This document shows positions 1-13,246 of a stretch of DNA of 64,000 nucleotides, one piece after another; position 1 is the stretch's first letter, and each line of letters opens with the position of its first letter. The position numbers and the translations under genes are program-made. This DNA comes from Sclerurus mexicanus (taxonomy: Eukaryota > Chordata > Aves > Passeriformes > Furnariidae): assembly GCA_013396755.1 (NCBI GenBank), contig VWZF01004021.1, forward strand, positions 984,532 to 1,048,531. Reading direction: 5' to 3'. Under the pieces are notes generated by a model that saw only the letters and a list, made by a program, of their open reading frames with translations, searched no databases and was not told where the DNA came from.

Positions 1-1468
1 GGGAGCCGAGAGCCAACATGATCCCACACCACAGCAGTCTCCAAATCATCCCTGATTCTTGCTGTGCTTCTCCTGCAGCTTGTAGACCTCGACAAATCGC
101 CTGCGTGCTGGAGGTGACACCCAAGCTTGTCCCCTGTCACAGCAAACATTACAGTGCTTTAAAACCTGATGGGAAAATATCATTAGTACTAATTTACAGG
201 TGGGATGTCAGTGGTGGGGGGTCAAGGCTGCATCGCCCTCCCTGGGGAAGCTGGGTGGGAAGGAGCTGGTGTCCCCAGGGGTGGCAGCCAACCTTGGGGC
301 CGAGCAAACACCTCATGGAGGCAACCAGAGATTCGGGGAAAACACCTTCAGCCTTTCAAGATTAAAGGCAGGGTGTCAGCAAGAGCAGGCAGGTGCTCTC
401 AGCATCTGCAGCTCCTGGCCTGGTTCCCCTGGCTCCCCGAGCCCCAGAGTCCCCGTGCCGGGTGAGGAGGGGACAGGGTGACACAGCCAGGGTGACACAG
501 CCCATTCCTACCGCGGCACAACAGCCCCAGTGCTTGAAAACAAACTGCCTGTGGTTAGTTCGATGGCAAACACACAAGAGCTGTCCCTTCCCCGGTGCAC
601 GCTCGCCCTGAGCCCGCTCCCCAGCTGGGCTGAGCTGCTCCCACGCCCTCGGCTCCCTGTGCTCCTCGTAGGGACGTGCATGAACAAAGAGATGCTGTGG
701 CTGTTATTTCAATCCATAATCCACATTGCCTGCATCATGGGACGCTACCAAACTTGCTCCGGGACCACCTTGGTGCTGAGCAGCTGGAGGAGAAGCCTTG
801 TCCCCACATCAGTGAATGCAAGCACATCTCTGTTTTGGAGAAAACTGCTTTCCACAGTGGCCCAAGCTCAGCCGTGGCAACGAGAGGGCTTCAATACCAA
901 ACCCAGCGCCACCAAGATGACAAGACTTTTCCAGACTTATGAAAACCAAAAATCATTTAAATATTGCATCATATAAACAACCTGATTCTAAAGCGTGGGC
1001 TCATTTATTCCATCCCAAACCAGATGTGTGGTGGAAGATGACAAAGCAAAGAGACCACCAAACAAATGTTTTCTGCAGGCAGAGTTTATCTAGCCTTCAC
1101 TGAAATAATCTGCTCTATCCCAGCAGCAAATGCTGCAAACTCTCAATGATTTCCATGTTTCCCCGACTTTCTGGCATGCATATGGAAGTATGTTGCTATA
1201 AAATATAATCAAGAATTTCAGACTAATTAAAGGGATTTTATCTGGTTAAAATCATATCTTTTTTTCCCCCCTTGCCTGTGTGTTCTGAATAGCATCTTAG
1301 ATTACTAAAGTTTTGCAAAGCTAATTTACATCACACTGTTACTCGTCTTCTGTTTATTTTTGCATGTCTCCCTGTACAGTCTAGTCAGCCCTACCTTTCT
1401 TCCCCAGCACTAGAAAGTGCAAATCAATAGCATTTTCAGACTCTCTCGCCCGAAAGCAGGAGACAGGA
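1..1468. other. Unique non-coding sequence, left edge
   Basis: I see no supported gene here. Open frames reach about 148 codons (530-976, plus strand) but show no recognisable domain and overlap frames of similar length on both strands. A 14-bp unit (AGGGTGACACAGCC) is repeated twice head to tail at 475-502. From about 940 the sequence becomes AT-rich. The segment could be intergenic or intronic; nothing in it decides which. Confidence 0.6.
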
Positions 1469-1650
1469 CGGATCAGTGGTTAGGGCACTAGACAGAAACA
1501 CGACTCCCTGCTGCCAGCATCCCGTGGGATCCCGGGCACGGCGCTCGCCCGCTCTTTGTCTCTGCTCCCCATCTGTAAAACACACCATTTTCCTAACTCA
1601 CAGGGCTGTCCCAAAGCACACAGCATCTCATTTGAGGGAGGTAATGAGGT
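1469..1650 (+). repeat. MIR-like SINE relic
   Basis: The left end resembles the tRNA-like head of MIR/CORE-SINEs, with the A-box-like phrase AGTGGTTAGGGCACTAGAC at 1475-1493. About 80 bases later comes the conserved MIR core phrase CCCCATCTGTAAAA, followed by a CCTAACTCACAGGGCTGT stretch corresponding to the MIR right part. The order and spacing fit a degraded MIR in plus orientation. MIR-type elements are old, inactive SINEs shared across amniotes. Edges are approximate and the family call comes from remembered consensus, not a search. Confidence 0.55.
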
Positions 1651-4600
1651 GCAGACGTAGCTCACGGCCACCTCTGTGCCTGCCACCACTGTTTATAAAA
1701 AAAAAAAAAAGGCTACAAAAGGACTGATGGGAGCTGCCTCCTGTAATTGCAGGCAGGAACGAAGCTGTAGGTGAAACATATGACTCTGAAGAAAGGAGAT
1801 ACATGAAAGCGTGCAAGGGCGCTTCAGTCCCTGGGGTGGAATGTAAATGCAGCTTTCCCGGCAAACACCCTGCTCCAAAATTGGGGTAGCTTTATTCAGG
1901 CATAAATACTGGGCTTTAAATAGCACAGCAGTGTCTTCTCTGCCTATCTCAAGTATTAAGGAACCCTTTGTTTTGCAGCAGACTGGCCCTGGCCTGAGTG
2001 ATGAGCCTGTGACTGCTGTGGTGGATATTGGCTGGGACAGCATTCGGCACAGCAGCCAGGGATGCCTGGTTGTCCCTGGAGAAATCCCCACATGTTGCAG
2101 GCAGCCCGTGCTCATCTCCAGTGGGGTGAACCACTGGCTTTCTAAATGCCATGGGGTGATCAGGTCTCCTATTTGTAACAGACCCTTAAAAAAGCAGCCA
2201 AATTATCAGTTTTCTCCCACATACGCAGACTAGGAGCAATGATCCATCACTGAATCACTAGTAAGCTTTCGTGACCATAGAAACACACACTGGTAACAGT
2301 AATGCCTACAATTACTGGGTAAAGCCCAGTTTGCCCTAAAACAGTAGTTGAACTATAATTACTTCTATTTACCTAATTGCAACTCATCACACCCCTGACT
2401 AAGCAGGGACCAGCAGCACTTTCACGAGGATCCCTCCGAACACAGCGGTGCACAGGAGTCACCTTTGGGGAATGTGAGCACTGAGAAATAATCTGTTCAG
2501 GCAGGAACTGGGATGACACCGGCTGGCTCGCAGGGTCAGCCCCTCTCCTGCCACCCCGCAGCAAGGGAAGCCCAGCCAGCCCCGTCTGCAGAACCACATC
2601 CAGCCCCAGACACGGGCTCAGCCCCGGGGGATCACAGACAGGAGGTGCAGATCCCACGGCTCACGTGGGGCACCAACCAAGGGGACACATACAGGTAGTT
2701 TGTAAAGCAAAAGGAAAATAATGAAAAGCTTGGAAATGCTCTAAAACTCGTTTGTGATAGGAGGTGCTGATTTGAGCCACGGGTGCTGCTTTATTCAGCA
2801 GTATGTTTGTTACAACGTGAACTTGACTTCAGCCATGTGCCCTTCTCTGAATCAGACTTCTCAGAAGTCAATACCTGGAATATAACTTTTTTTTCACTGA
2901 AGTTTCATGAAATATTAAGAACATTAGAAAGAACCTTAGAAAGCAAATATTTCCTATACTGAATACGAATTATTCCTTTCTTCTCACCACTGGTCTACAA
3001 GCATTTAAGGCAGCGGTGGGTTGAGGGAGCGAGAGGTGAAGGTGTTCCCAGGCCTGCAGCTGCTCAGTGGGAGCACAGAGAGCACCAGCAGCAAGTTGCA
3101 CAAGCAGCATGGCAGGGCCATTTTTTAGAGCACATTTTATATAAAGTGCTTTGCCTCCCATAACAGCTACTAGAAAAAAACCACGTGGAATCAAACTAAC
3201 TCAGTCGTTTGGGCAGAAATCCTGCTGGAAATGTAGAAATAAAGAGCAAACAGAGCAAATTACTGGAACGGTCTGTGTGACTTCAAGGGTGGCTGGTGGT
3301 TGCCAAAGGCTGTTTTACCTGAAGCTCTGCAGGGCAGCTCAGAGGTTCCTGCTGTCACACACTCGCTGCCTCAGCTCCAGAAATTCCATGACACCTCTTT
3401 GCCTCTTCGCCTTGTGAGCCTGGAACCAGCATTTCAGCTTGTGTCACTCACAGTGACTATTACTACTAGTCACACTATTGTCCAGTTGTTTGATTTGAGA
3501 GCTTTTCAAAAAAACAAGAAAAAGAAGAGAACTATCATATTTAGCTTTATGGACACTTCACTGTAACAAGACTTTTCCAGATGTTCTGCCCCTTGATGAT
3601 GCAAGCCACAAAAGCCTGTTTTATCATGACATAAATACAAAGCAAGATGAAAGTCATGGAAATGCCTGTGTGTTCTTTTCTTAACGCAGCTGTATTTGAG
3701 ATGTTTTTTTGTATCTGTCAAGCATAAATCAAACAGCGGGAAATGATCCTCAAATGTTCCTTGACAGAGTCAGTGTTTTCTGTCACAAACATTGGCCTAT
3801 GTTGACAATCATTCTCCATTATAAACTTCCACTTCCCACATTCACAGGGAGAAGTAAGTGAATTTAAGTGAAATAAGAGAAGTTAAGTGAAATGGTGTTA
3901 AAGCATTTCCAACCCTGGACTGGAAAGGTCTGAAAGTTGCAACATTTACTGGTCAGCATTATAAAAGATAAGTAATGAGTGCCGCTTAAGGGGGACGTAT
4001 GTCAGCTATAATTCCTAATTTCTACTCTCAGCAGTGCCAAAACATTCATGAGGGGCAACAGCCAAATCTCTGACCTGAGCATGAGGCTTTTGTCACGCTT
4101 TTGGGGGACACGATAATTAACTAATAGCTGAGATGTTCAAATGAAAATTCCTTATCAGTACATACGAACACTTCTTTGGTTTAAACTTTCCACATGACAT
4201 CACCGGGGCGCTGGCAAGGGGGGTATCATAGAAATGACAAACAGGCTGAAGCGATAAAAAGTGTTACTGCGTAAGCACAAAATCTAGCGGCACCAGGAGA
4301 AAGAGCAGCCAGTTTTCTCTGCCGTTTCCCAAGCAGAGCACCACTTGTGGCGAGCCCTGGGCTGCACATTACCTATATCCTGTATGAATGAATCCCTTTG
4401 TTGTGTGGTTGCTCAAAGCCAACGTGCCCGTTTCTACAGAAGCACCCACAGGATCACCGAAAACCACACACTCAGTTCTTGTTAATGTCAGCAATGACGT
4501 ACCAGAGCAAGGGCTTGTTTGTCCTGTAGAAATACAGGACTTCCACCGCCCGAGCGCCAACCTGCAGCCCAACGCCGGTTCGGAGAGACACAAAAAGGAG

Positions 4601-6007
4601 AAGAAAAGTTGTTGACATGAGAGGAAAAACCAGGTTTCCTGTCTGAACTCTGACAGGTACTGGAAGATATGAGTAACACCAAATCTTGGTCTGCTCTAAA
4701 GGCAGTCTGTGGTCAGGGGGTTCTCACATTTGTTTGTGTGGAACAGCTTTGAATTGTTTGCAGATACCGCGCACAAGAAACTCAGAGATCCTTATCGGGG
4801 CGCAGAGCCTGTTATGAAATGTGTGCGTTGTGAGCAGGTTACAGGAGATCAAAACGGCTCCAGATGAGATGCCTCACATGCTGTAAATGTGGTAGATGCT
4901 CCCAAGATACCTCCGAAAATATCACATGTCACAGTGTTGTCGAGTACAGGCAGTGGCCACCCTTCTTTCCATTTCTCACTGCCTGGCAGGCGAAAGGAGT
5001 TTGGGGGATTTTTTTCTCCAGATCATTCTTAGTTTTTTGCGTGTGTGTGTGTTCGACTGTTGAAATTCAGAACTTTCCTCGGTTGTGATTTTCACTAACA
5101 GAAATGCACAGTGATTTCTGAAGGGGAAACCTGCGGCAAGGAAAGGCAGGGGGGATCCCGTGTGAGCTGCACAGACTGTTCTGCAGGAGAAAGGGAAGTG
5201 AATAGATTTGGATGGGGATGCTGCAGCAGGGCCAGTGGGACAGGACTGGACTCTGGCACCCAGCCCAGCTCTCAGAGGGGCTGGGGGGAATTGCAGAAAA
5301 TTATTAAGAGACTCCCCAAAGCGCCCTGCCAACGAGATCAATCGAAATTGCAGCCAAACCCCAAGTCCTTCACAGCACAGCCGAGGGCATGGTGCTTCCT
5401 CCCATCTCAAAGATAAATCCCTACAAATCCCTCTCTCTTCACACCTCTGGACAAAGTCTAAGCGGTTCAACCAAGCACTTTGCCAGGAGCTCAGCCATCC
5501 CTGGACCAGCAGCTTGCCCTCCAGCCCCGGTCTCCAGGTGTGAGGAGTTCAAAGAGCCCTGTTTGAGACAAGCAGCTCTCCAAGTCCAGCACCCATCTCT
5601 GCTCTCGCACACTTGGATGCCTTCTCCTTTTGCCCACCCCTAACACCACAGCAGTGCCTTTGTACACAGAAAACTAAGCCTTGATTTCCCTACTTTCTTG
5701 TGCAAAACATCCCTTTCCAAAGCTCTACTAAAAGACCTCCCAGAGCCCTCCTAAGCCCAGGTCCTATCAACTCATCCACAGCTCCATGTCACAGTTTAAT
5801 AAGTAACTTAGATGTGCTTCGGTTCATTAATCAAGACAAAACTCTCCTCAAAACTGTGGATCACCAATTCATGGCATCAGAGTCCACACAAGGAGCTCCC
5901 ACCAACACCAGAGGCAGTTCTGCCTACGCCCCCAGTGAAGGGAACGCAATCCTAACAGGTCTCCTTCTTGGAGAACATCAGCACCCTGATCCACTACCAG
6001 GAAACCA
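1651..6007. other. Unique non-coding sequence
   Basis: No gene is supported. The longest open frames are about 140-164 codons (4976-5470 minus; 1693-2115 minus; 5700-6122 plus) and their translations match nothing I recognise. There is an A14 tract at 1697-1710 and a short run of AAGTGAA-type repeats at 3852-3893. AT-rich stretches with TAATTA-type motifs (for example around 2250-2400 and 3960-4160) could be regulatory, but I have no conservation evidence. Confidence 0.5.
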
Positions 6008-6047
6008 CCATGTCCCTTCCAACCCAAACCATTCTGTGAGTCTGTGT
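6008..6047 (+). repeat. CR1 LINE 3'-end fragment (very short)
   Basis: The phrase CCCTTCCAACCCAAACCATT followed by CTGTGAGTCTGTG is the diagnostic 3' terminus of avian CR1 elements, whose tail is a short ATTCTGTG-type repeat. Only about 40 bases are recognisable. CR1 copies are typically 5'-truncated, so a tail-only copy is expected. The fragment is inert. Confidence 0.6.
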
Positions 6048-9000
6048 TTTATTTTAAATCTTCCAACACATGTGAGCCTCTTCTGCTGCAGTGAATGCAA
6101 GTGTTCATTTTGCAGGCTGTAATACACACGGAAGGCAATTGAAAATTAAAACCACTGAACCAAGGAACAGAACTGTTCCCTAGGACCAGCCAATTGCAGC
6201 TAAATAAGAGTTGGGGGGTTTGTATCTGGGCTAGACATAAATTCACTAAGCTTGCAAAAGCCTTTTACTGAGCTCCTTGTAGTAACCAGTAAGCTTGAAG
6301 CCAAAAAACAGCTGTGAGTTCCCTAGACACCTCACTCAGCCCCTCAGAGCACAGAGCTGGACGGTCAGAAACTCAGATTATCCCCTTAAAGCACTGGGAA
6401 GTGTGTTTGCCTTCATTCCCAAGCTAGAACCCTTTCAGATAAATTCATTATTTTCTATATTAGTCTTTGTAAACTTACTGAAGTGGGGTTTTCCCCATGA
6501 GCCCAGATGGATTTTGCCAGCTGGGTTTTAAACTTCTTGTTCTGGTGCAGTAGACACAGGTACAATATTAACAATATTTTAATTAACAACATGTTCCCCA
6601 TGGTCTGATACTGAAATCCCCCTGGAATCACTGGAAACTAAGTTTTCATGAATCACAGCTATAAATCCTCCTGGTACCAAGATCATTGGTCATTCACTAT
6701 TTATTTGAGGATATCAGGATTAAGCCATTATTTTTTTGGTAGTGATTCATACCAATACGATTCCAAACAGACATATATAATTAAAAAGTGCATAAGATGA
6801 AACCTAACAGTATCAAGAATAAGAAAATCCAGTAGAATCATAATAATAATATTGAATTAATCAATATTACATGACAGTGAAAAATATTAAAAAGTGGGAA
6901 CCCTGGTTATACTTCTCCAGCATTGTAAATTTGGAAGAGTGAAGAGGTTGCTTTAAATGAATGCTAATTTATGGCAATTTTTTTAAATAACTTTCAAAGT
7001 GAGAATGTTTAAAATAACCCACCACAGATCTTAGGTCCTTTGAGTCTCCAAGTAGTGCTGTGAATTACTACACTCAAAGTTCCCATCCACTCAGCCTTGT
7101 TTTAGCAAATGATAAGGCCAGGTGTGCTCATAATCTCCATATATTTTGAATATTACTGGGAAATCAAGAAGATAATCAAATTTACCCAGGAGATAAGATT
7201 AATTCAATTGTTAAATATTATTTCTGTTCATTATGTTCAGTTTTAATAAGGACTTTCCCCTTTTTTATTTAACTCTGTATGCTTAAGTGCTGCTACTAAA
7301 TGCTTGCTTATTTGAATAATTACAAGAGTCCTCTCAATCTTATTTAAATTTCTTCTTTTCAGCCTCTCATTTTAGTTTGGATTTTGAGACAGTGAATAAG
7401 TTGCAAGGGGCCTCTGTGCTCCGAGCAGAAGACTTATTTCTCATATCCAGGCTTTCCTGGCAACAAACACACGCTCCGTCCCTGCTCTGAAAATCCCACC
7501 ACATCACTCCAATTCCAGCCATCAGGTGCCACACATTGGTCATTTTTTGCAGCTCTGAATTAACATTTAGCAGTAATTGTTATAAAATACGGCACACTGA
7601 GGAACTAAATAGTTTGTTGGCTTCTTAACGATTTAAAAAATTAAAGCAAAAAGCGTCTCTTTAACAAAGCAGCTCTTTCAAAGCGTCAAAATCTTTTTGT
7701 CTTTTTCTCTTCTTTTTAATTCTACACTTTCAGAATACATAACCACAAGCATTTGAGCAAACTAGAGAAAAGAAACTGTTGGCAATGTTCTGTACGTTTC
7801 AGAAGGCAGCAGGATACACACAGTTTATGTTTCTATCTATAGAGAGCTGCAGGCAAACGTACAATGGAACAAGATAGACATCGAGATATATTTGTACCTG
7901 CCTCTCGTGTGCCTGCATGGAGAGAGATTCTTAATCAGATAAGTAAACAATGGAAACTTTTAAAATTCATAGTTTGAGTGTGCTCACCTCTGTATTTCTC
8001 TCTATCTCGTCGGTAATAGATTTTTGTGCACTTTCTCTGAGTTACAGCTGATCCAAACACTGCTGGGACTGCTCTGGGTCTGCACCAAAACCAAAGCACA
8101 ACTCAACATGTGAAAGTGAGAGAATTATCTTTAATTCAAACATTTCTGTCTTGTTTAGCACACAAATTACTTTTTAATTTTTTTTAGCAGAAAATTAATT
8201 TCTGAACCCCCTTGAAATGTGAAAGGGCATCAGTAGAACTGAGCCAGAGCCCTCCCGTTGCCTTGCTTGTCCCCTTGGCTTTGGGACCTTGTCCCCTCTG
8301 CCCAGGAGACCAAACCCAGCGCCCAGGCTGAGCCTGCAGGGGAGCTGCTCCTCTAACACCCCTGAGGCCTCACTTTATTCAAAACTGGGTGCATATTTGG
8401 GGGGAAAAGACTCTGTCCTGGGGCAGTGGGAACCAGTAAAGCCCCGGGGTTCAGGAGGACTGGGACAGCTCCCACGAGATCCAGTTCAGACTCCAGAAAC
8501 CAGTGAGATCCACCTGCTGGTTCCCAGCCCTTCGAATGCCTGCAGGAATCAATCACTTCCAGCAAACTAAAAGCCATTTGCTTATTTTTTTATCAAGCTT
8601 TTCTCTCCCTTTACTGGCAAGGCTCTAAGGAAGAAAAGATACATGTAAAAAAAGAAATATTTAAGAGAACATGCATTAATTTGTAATGGCCACGACGTTG
8701 TGTGTTTCAAAACCCCATCTCTGGGAATGCTTTGTTAAATATTCATCCCAATACTTCAGCAGCTCCAAAGAGGATACACATTTCTTCGCAAACAAACTTT
8801 AAAATTTAATGAGGTGAAATAAATAAACCCAATAAAATCCAGACGATTACTCTAACTTTGCTTTCTTAAAGAAACCCAATGTCTTCAGGAGCCTCCTGCT
8901 TTCCTCATGGCTAACAGAGTTCAGGTGTAAGCTGGTGGTTTCTTGGTCTTTGTAACAAAGGATATAAAAGCACAACTTTGATAGTAAAATTTGTCTGTAA

Positions 9001-12000
9001 AACCAGAACGGGAGCCAGACATCAAGTCATAGGCTGAAGGCTTTCCCAAATTTCTCTCTCCATTCTCCAGTGGACATCACCAGGTGCCCAGGAACCGCTG
9101 TGTGACAGTAAGTTTGGGAAGACTTAAAAAAGGATATTCCTGGAGAACACAGGATTAAAAAAATATAGCCTCAGAATGCAGGACAAAATCTATCACACAG
9201 ATAGGTACACAAGTGAAAATATCAGATTTTTTTACCATAACACATCACTGTGTTTCATTTTACACAAAACCCAAATGTTGAGTGTTCACTAGAGGTGACA
9301 GTGGGCAGTTGGATGAGGCCAGCTCACTATCCCCCCTTTCATGTCTTGGTTGAAACTTCTCGGGAGCCATAAAAGCTCAGATGTTGTGAAAATCCCTCAC
9401 TTTATTTTATTCCAAGATGGACGGACAATATAAAGCAAGAAGAAGAAAAATAAAGCAATGATTAATTAAAAATCCTGCTCTCGAAAGCAAAAGGTTACTC
9501 AGGTTGCAAATGTCATTTTTCTGTTGATAAATTTCTCATTCCAACTAAATGTTTCTGTGATTGTTTTTCACTTTCAGGGTCTGCATTGTGTAACTATTTT
9601 ATTTTTGGCCACAACAGAGACTGCCCATAACCCTTTGGTGTGTTCCTGGGGCTCGTCCTGATGCCATTTCAGGATCCTCTAGAGTAACACATTTCTTGCT
9701 AGTTTTACCAGCATCGGCTCTCTCCAGCCTGTGTGTGGCATGTAATCTTCAAAGCACTGGGAAATAACCATGGGATTTACTTCCAGATTTCCACACCAAC
9801 TCTTCAGTAGCTCTGGAAACCCAGGCCAAGAGGAGCAATCCTGTCCCTGCAATACAATAGAAATCTGTAAGTGGTTGTAAGTACCACTGGTTTTAGCCAG
9901 GCCAAAGCTTCTCTTACCCCAAACCAAAAATAAAAGGCATAAACTGACAAGAATCATTTGCCAAGTGGGAAACTACAAACCTCTGAGTGCTCTGTGTCAG
10001 AGTGATGGAGAAACTCCACTCTACCTTCATGCTCCAGGGTGGTACAGCCTCACTTTTTTAGCTTTCTGGTCACAGTCCAGCTCCTGGCTGTGCTTCTTTC
10101 CTGGGATAGGGATGTCAAATTTCTGCTTTCGATCCCAGCCCACACCTGACCTCAACCCCTGAGCCAAATACCCAAACCCAAGCCATGAGCTACCCTGTCC
10201 AGCACAGCGTTTCCCAGACAGCAACGTGCACATGTATATGTGCATTAGTAAAATAAAAAAAAAGCCCTCCTCTGAATGCAAACTTCCCTGAAGCCTTTGA
10301 TGACAGCAATAGAAAGTGGGACTGCGAGTGCTGATGTGACGCTCCCTGCTCGCATTTCTCGTTATTGTAAGGAGCAGTCCACGGGCTCTGGAACCCGAGC
10401 AGCAGCCAGGGGCTTCTCCTGCAACTGCTGCCTGCTGAAACCCCACAGCACAGGCAAACTCTGCCCTCAGACTCATAAACACACGCACGCACTCGCAGGC
10501 TCACAAAAGGCACCGACTGCAGCGCTTTGAACAGTGATTGGAAGGACGAGGCGAAAGGCAGAGTCATTACCCGTCTGGGGAAAACGCTGCCTCCAACCAG
10601 CAGCATCACGGCACCTTCAATGGAACGGGAGCAAAATGCACGAGGGGAGACAACGTGGGTGGCATCGGTCCCGAAGGCAGAGAGCCCACGGTTCCACCAT
10701 CCCCGCCGCCCCTGCAGCTGGGAGGAGCCCTGGGCAGCTTGCCCTGTGGCACCTGCGGTGGGCTCACTGCCCAGTTTTGCAAAGAGAAACCCTGAAAGGT
10801 GGGCAGGGTGGCACACACCGCTTGGAGCTTCACAAAGCCAGCAGTTTGTTCACTTAATTTTCTGAATTTGTTGTATTTCTGGTTTGGTTTTATTCTGTTC
10901 CACCTCCTCTCTCTCGAGTCCTGTGTTATAACTACTATTTAACTCAAAAGGGCTTTCTCTAAATATTTCCAGGCAGCCTTTGGAAGGCTGTCTTTCCACA
11001 GCCCTCAAGTTTTCCTCTCCTGTCTTAATCTTTTTGCCTCAACAGTGGAGTTTTTCTTTCTATGCTCCCCTTCACCAGCCCTCCCCATGGCCATGAGCTA
11101 CCAGTCAGAGAGTTTCCATTGCCTTCACCGAGCTTTGGTTCGCAATTTGTTTGAAAGTTTTCTGCCCCTTCTTATCTTCAGATCCCTTTACCACAAGGTT
11201 TCCTCCCCACACGGGAGCTGGTTGGTACGAGCTGGAAATCTCCTGAGGTTGTGGCTCCCAGGCTGCTTCCAGTTCCCAAAGAAGGCAATGCTTTAGCCTT
11301 CAGGAGGGTTCAGGAACTCCCCCCCACCTGAACTGGCCACAAACAAAATTTTTCAGCTACAAAAAAGCCTCAGATTCAGTCATATTTAGAGAAAACAAAC
11401 GGGGGTAGTTGACCACTTTTAGCCCTATAAAGTTGGAGTGATTCTTCAGCTCGGTTGCTAAAGCGGCTGCCCCCATTCCCGGGTAGCTGGGGATGCAGGC
11501 ACAGCCACAGAGTCCAGCAGCAGCTGACTGGAGAAGCTGTGGAGCTCCACATGGGAAGTTGTTAAGAGCAGATTAAAGAGTTTTTCCCCGAATGACAAAG
11601 GCAGTTTTTCCTGTAGTGGTGCAGGGGATGGGTCAAAAGACTCGAGAAGTCCTTTCCGTGCTTATTAAACAGCTGGCTGTGGTTGGATTCTCTGGGAAGA
11701 TCAAAGCGAGCACTTAGCCAAGCACAACGCAACTGCAGATTCACCGATGTTGTAACGAGACAATTTTCTAGATTTTCAAACCCTCAGCGACAGTTTGTGG
11801 CCAACCTTGCCCAGAAGGTCCACAGAGATGATGCAACTCCACTCTGCTGAGAGACACCTATGGTGGGAACAGGAAAGAATTCACCTCAATTGCTTTTTAC
11901 TTCCAGACCAACTGAGTTCTCCAGGATCAGGCTTGGTTTGAGCGAGGGGGATGGAGCTCCAGCACTTCTCTCCAGAATGATCTGCGTGGCACACTGGGCT

Positions 12001-12965
12001 CATGTTTTTGTTCATAGTCTTTGTCTAACGATAACAACAACAAAAGCAATGACAGAGCTTTCAGATCTTATGCCATCCTGTTCCCATTCTCACCCCCCAT
12101 GTGGCTGTCCCTTCCCCTCTCCCACACCTTCTGAGCTCCTCCATCAATGTAACAGCTGAGCACTGACAAGGACATCAAGGCTTTGTCCCTTGCAGAGCTC
12201 AGTTCTGGGATCAGCCTTTCCAAACACTGGTTGACACGTAGAAATTAAGTAGCAAAAAGAGGAGTAACAACCAGGCAGCAGAATTGGACATCCCTTGAGC
12301 AAAGTCCCTGCTGTCCAAGGAGCTCCTGCCTTCCAGCCATATCCTTCCCTTATTCTTCTCAGCATTGGTGAAGGCAAAGGTAAACACAAAGGTAAACACT
12401 CCACAGAACATCCTGCACTTCAACCAGGAGCAGGACATTGTAATCAAACTCCAAGGGTTATCCCAGGGGAAGGTCTGGCCACTCTTTTCAGTCACAGTCT
12501 GGCTTATTGTTCACACACACTGTGTGCACAAGGTTGATATTTAGTTACACAATTATTTCATGTAGACTTACTGTTCAAGCCTTTTCTTTTGTTCTTGTAA
12601 AGATTAACTTCCTAGAAAGATGTTCAGCTGGCAAAACACTTTGATATATACTTCTCTGGGGTCTATTTTCAGAAATTAAATACTTAGTGGTCACTGTATG
12701 TTACTACTAGCACTTAGTGGTTTGAACCTTGTTTTTTGTTCTACATACCAACATAGTTTATTATAAAAAGACTCCTAAACATATATTTCTCCAAACTTCC
12801 TTGTCCATTACAGAATGAAACCTGTTATAGCAAAAAGGCTAAGGCTAAGTCAAGTCTCAAAGTGCTCTTACCCAAAACCCATTCCCCCTGCAGCGCCTAA
12901 CTACTTATTTTCCAGATAAGTCCTTAAAACAACGACACAGGCACTTATACCACACGCAGCCAGAA
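6048..12965. other. Unique non-coding sequence with AT-rich core
   Basis: No gene is supported. The part at about 6540-7370 is markedly AT-rich, with many AATATT, TTAATT and TAATAAT runs, and could act as a matrix-attachment-type or enhancer-bearing segment; this is inference from composition only. A GC-richer patch at 10300-10820 carries overlapping open frames, the longest 208 codons on the minus strand (10190-10816). These overlap on both strands, lack recognisable domains and are best explained by composition. Confidence 0.5.
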
Positions 12966-13246
12966 ATCACAGAATAGTTTGGGTTGGAAGGGACCTTGGA
13001 ACCCATCCAGTTCCACCCCCTGCCATGGGCAGGGACATCTTCCACCAGCCCAGGCTGCTCCAGGCCCCGTCCAGCCTGGCCTTGGACACTTCCAGGGATC
13101 CAGGGGCAGCCACAGCTTCTCTGGCCCACCCTCACAGGGAAGGATTTCTTCCTAATATCCAACCTAAAGCTGCTCTCATTCAGTTGGAAGTCATTCCCCT
13201 GTGTCCTGTCACTACCTACCCTTGTAAAAAGTCCTTCTCCAATATT
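12966..13246 (-). repeat. CR1 LINE fragment: 3' UTR plus ORF2 C-terminal remnant
   Basis: On the plus strand the element begins with ATCACAGAATAGTTTGGGTT, the reverse complement of the CR1 3' terminus, and continues through the usual phrases (GGAAGGGACCTTGGAACCCA; CTGCCATGGGCAGGGACATC; TTGGACACTTCCAGGGATCC). Beyond the 3' UTR, the minus-strand translation contains SSFRLDIRKKSFPVRV, matching the conserved end of the CR1 ORF2 reverse-transcriptase protein. The copy is 5'-truncated at about 13246, losing the endonuclease and polymerase domains, so it is dead. A minus-strand open frame at 12905-13318 owes its middle part to this element. Confidence 0.9.

Noticed and set aside
10190..10816. 208-codon minus-strand open frame
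   Set aside because: It overlaps several other frames on both strands in a GC-richer patch, and no recognisable domain is present.
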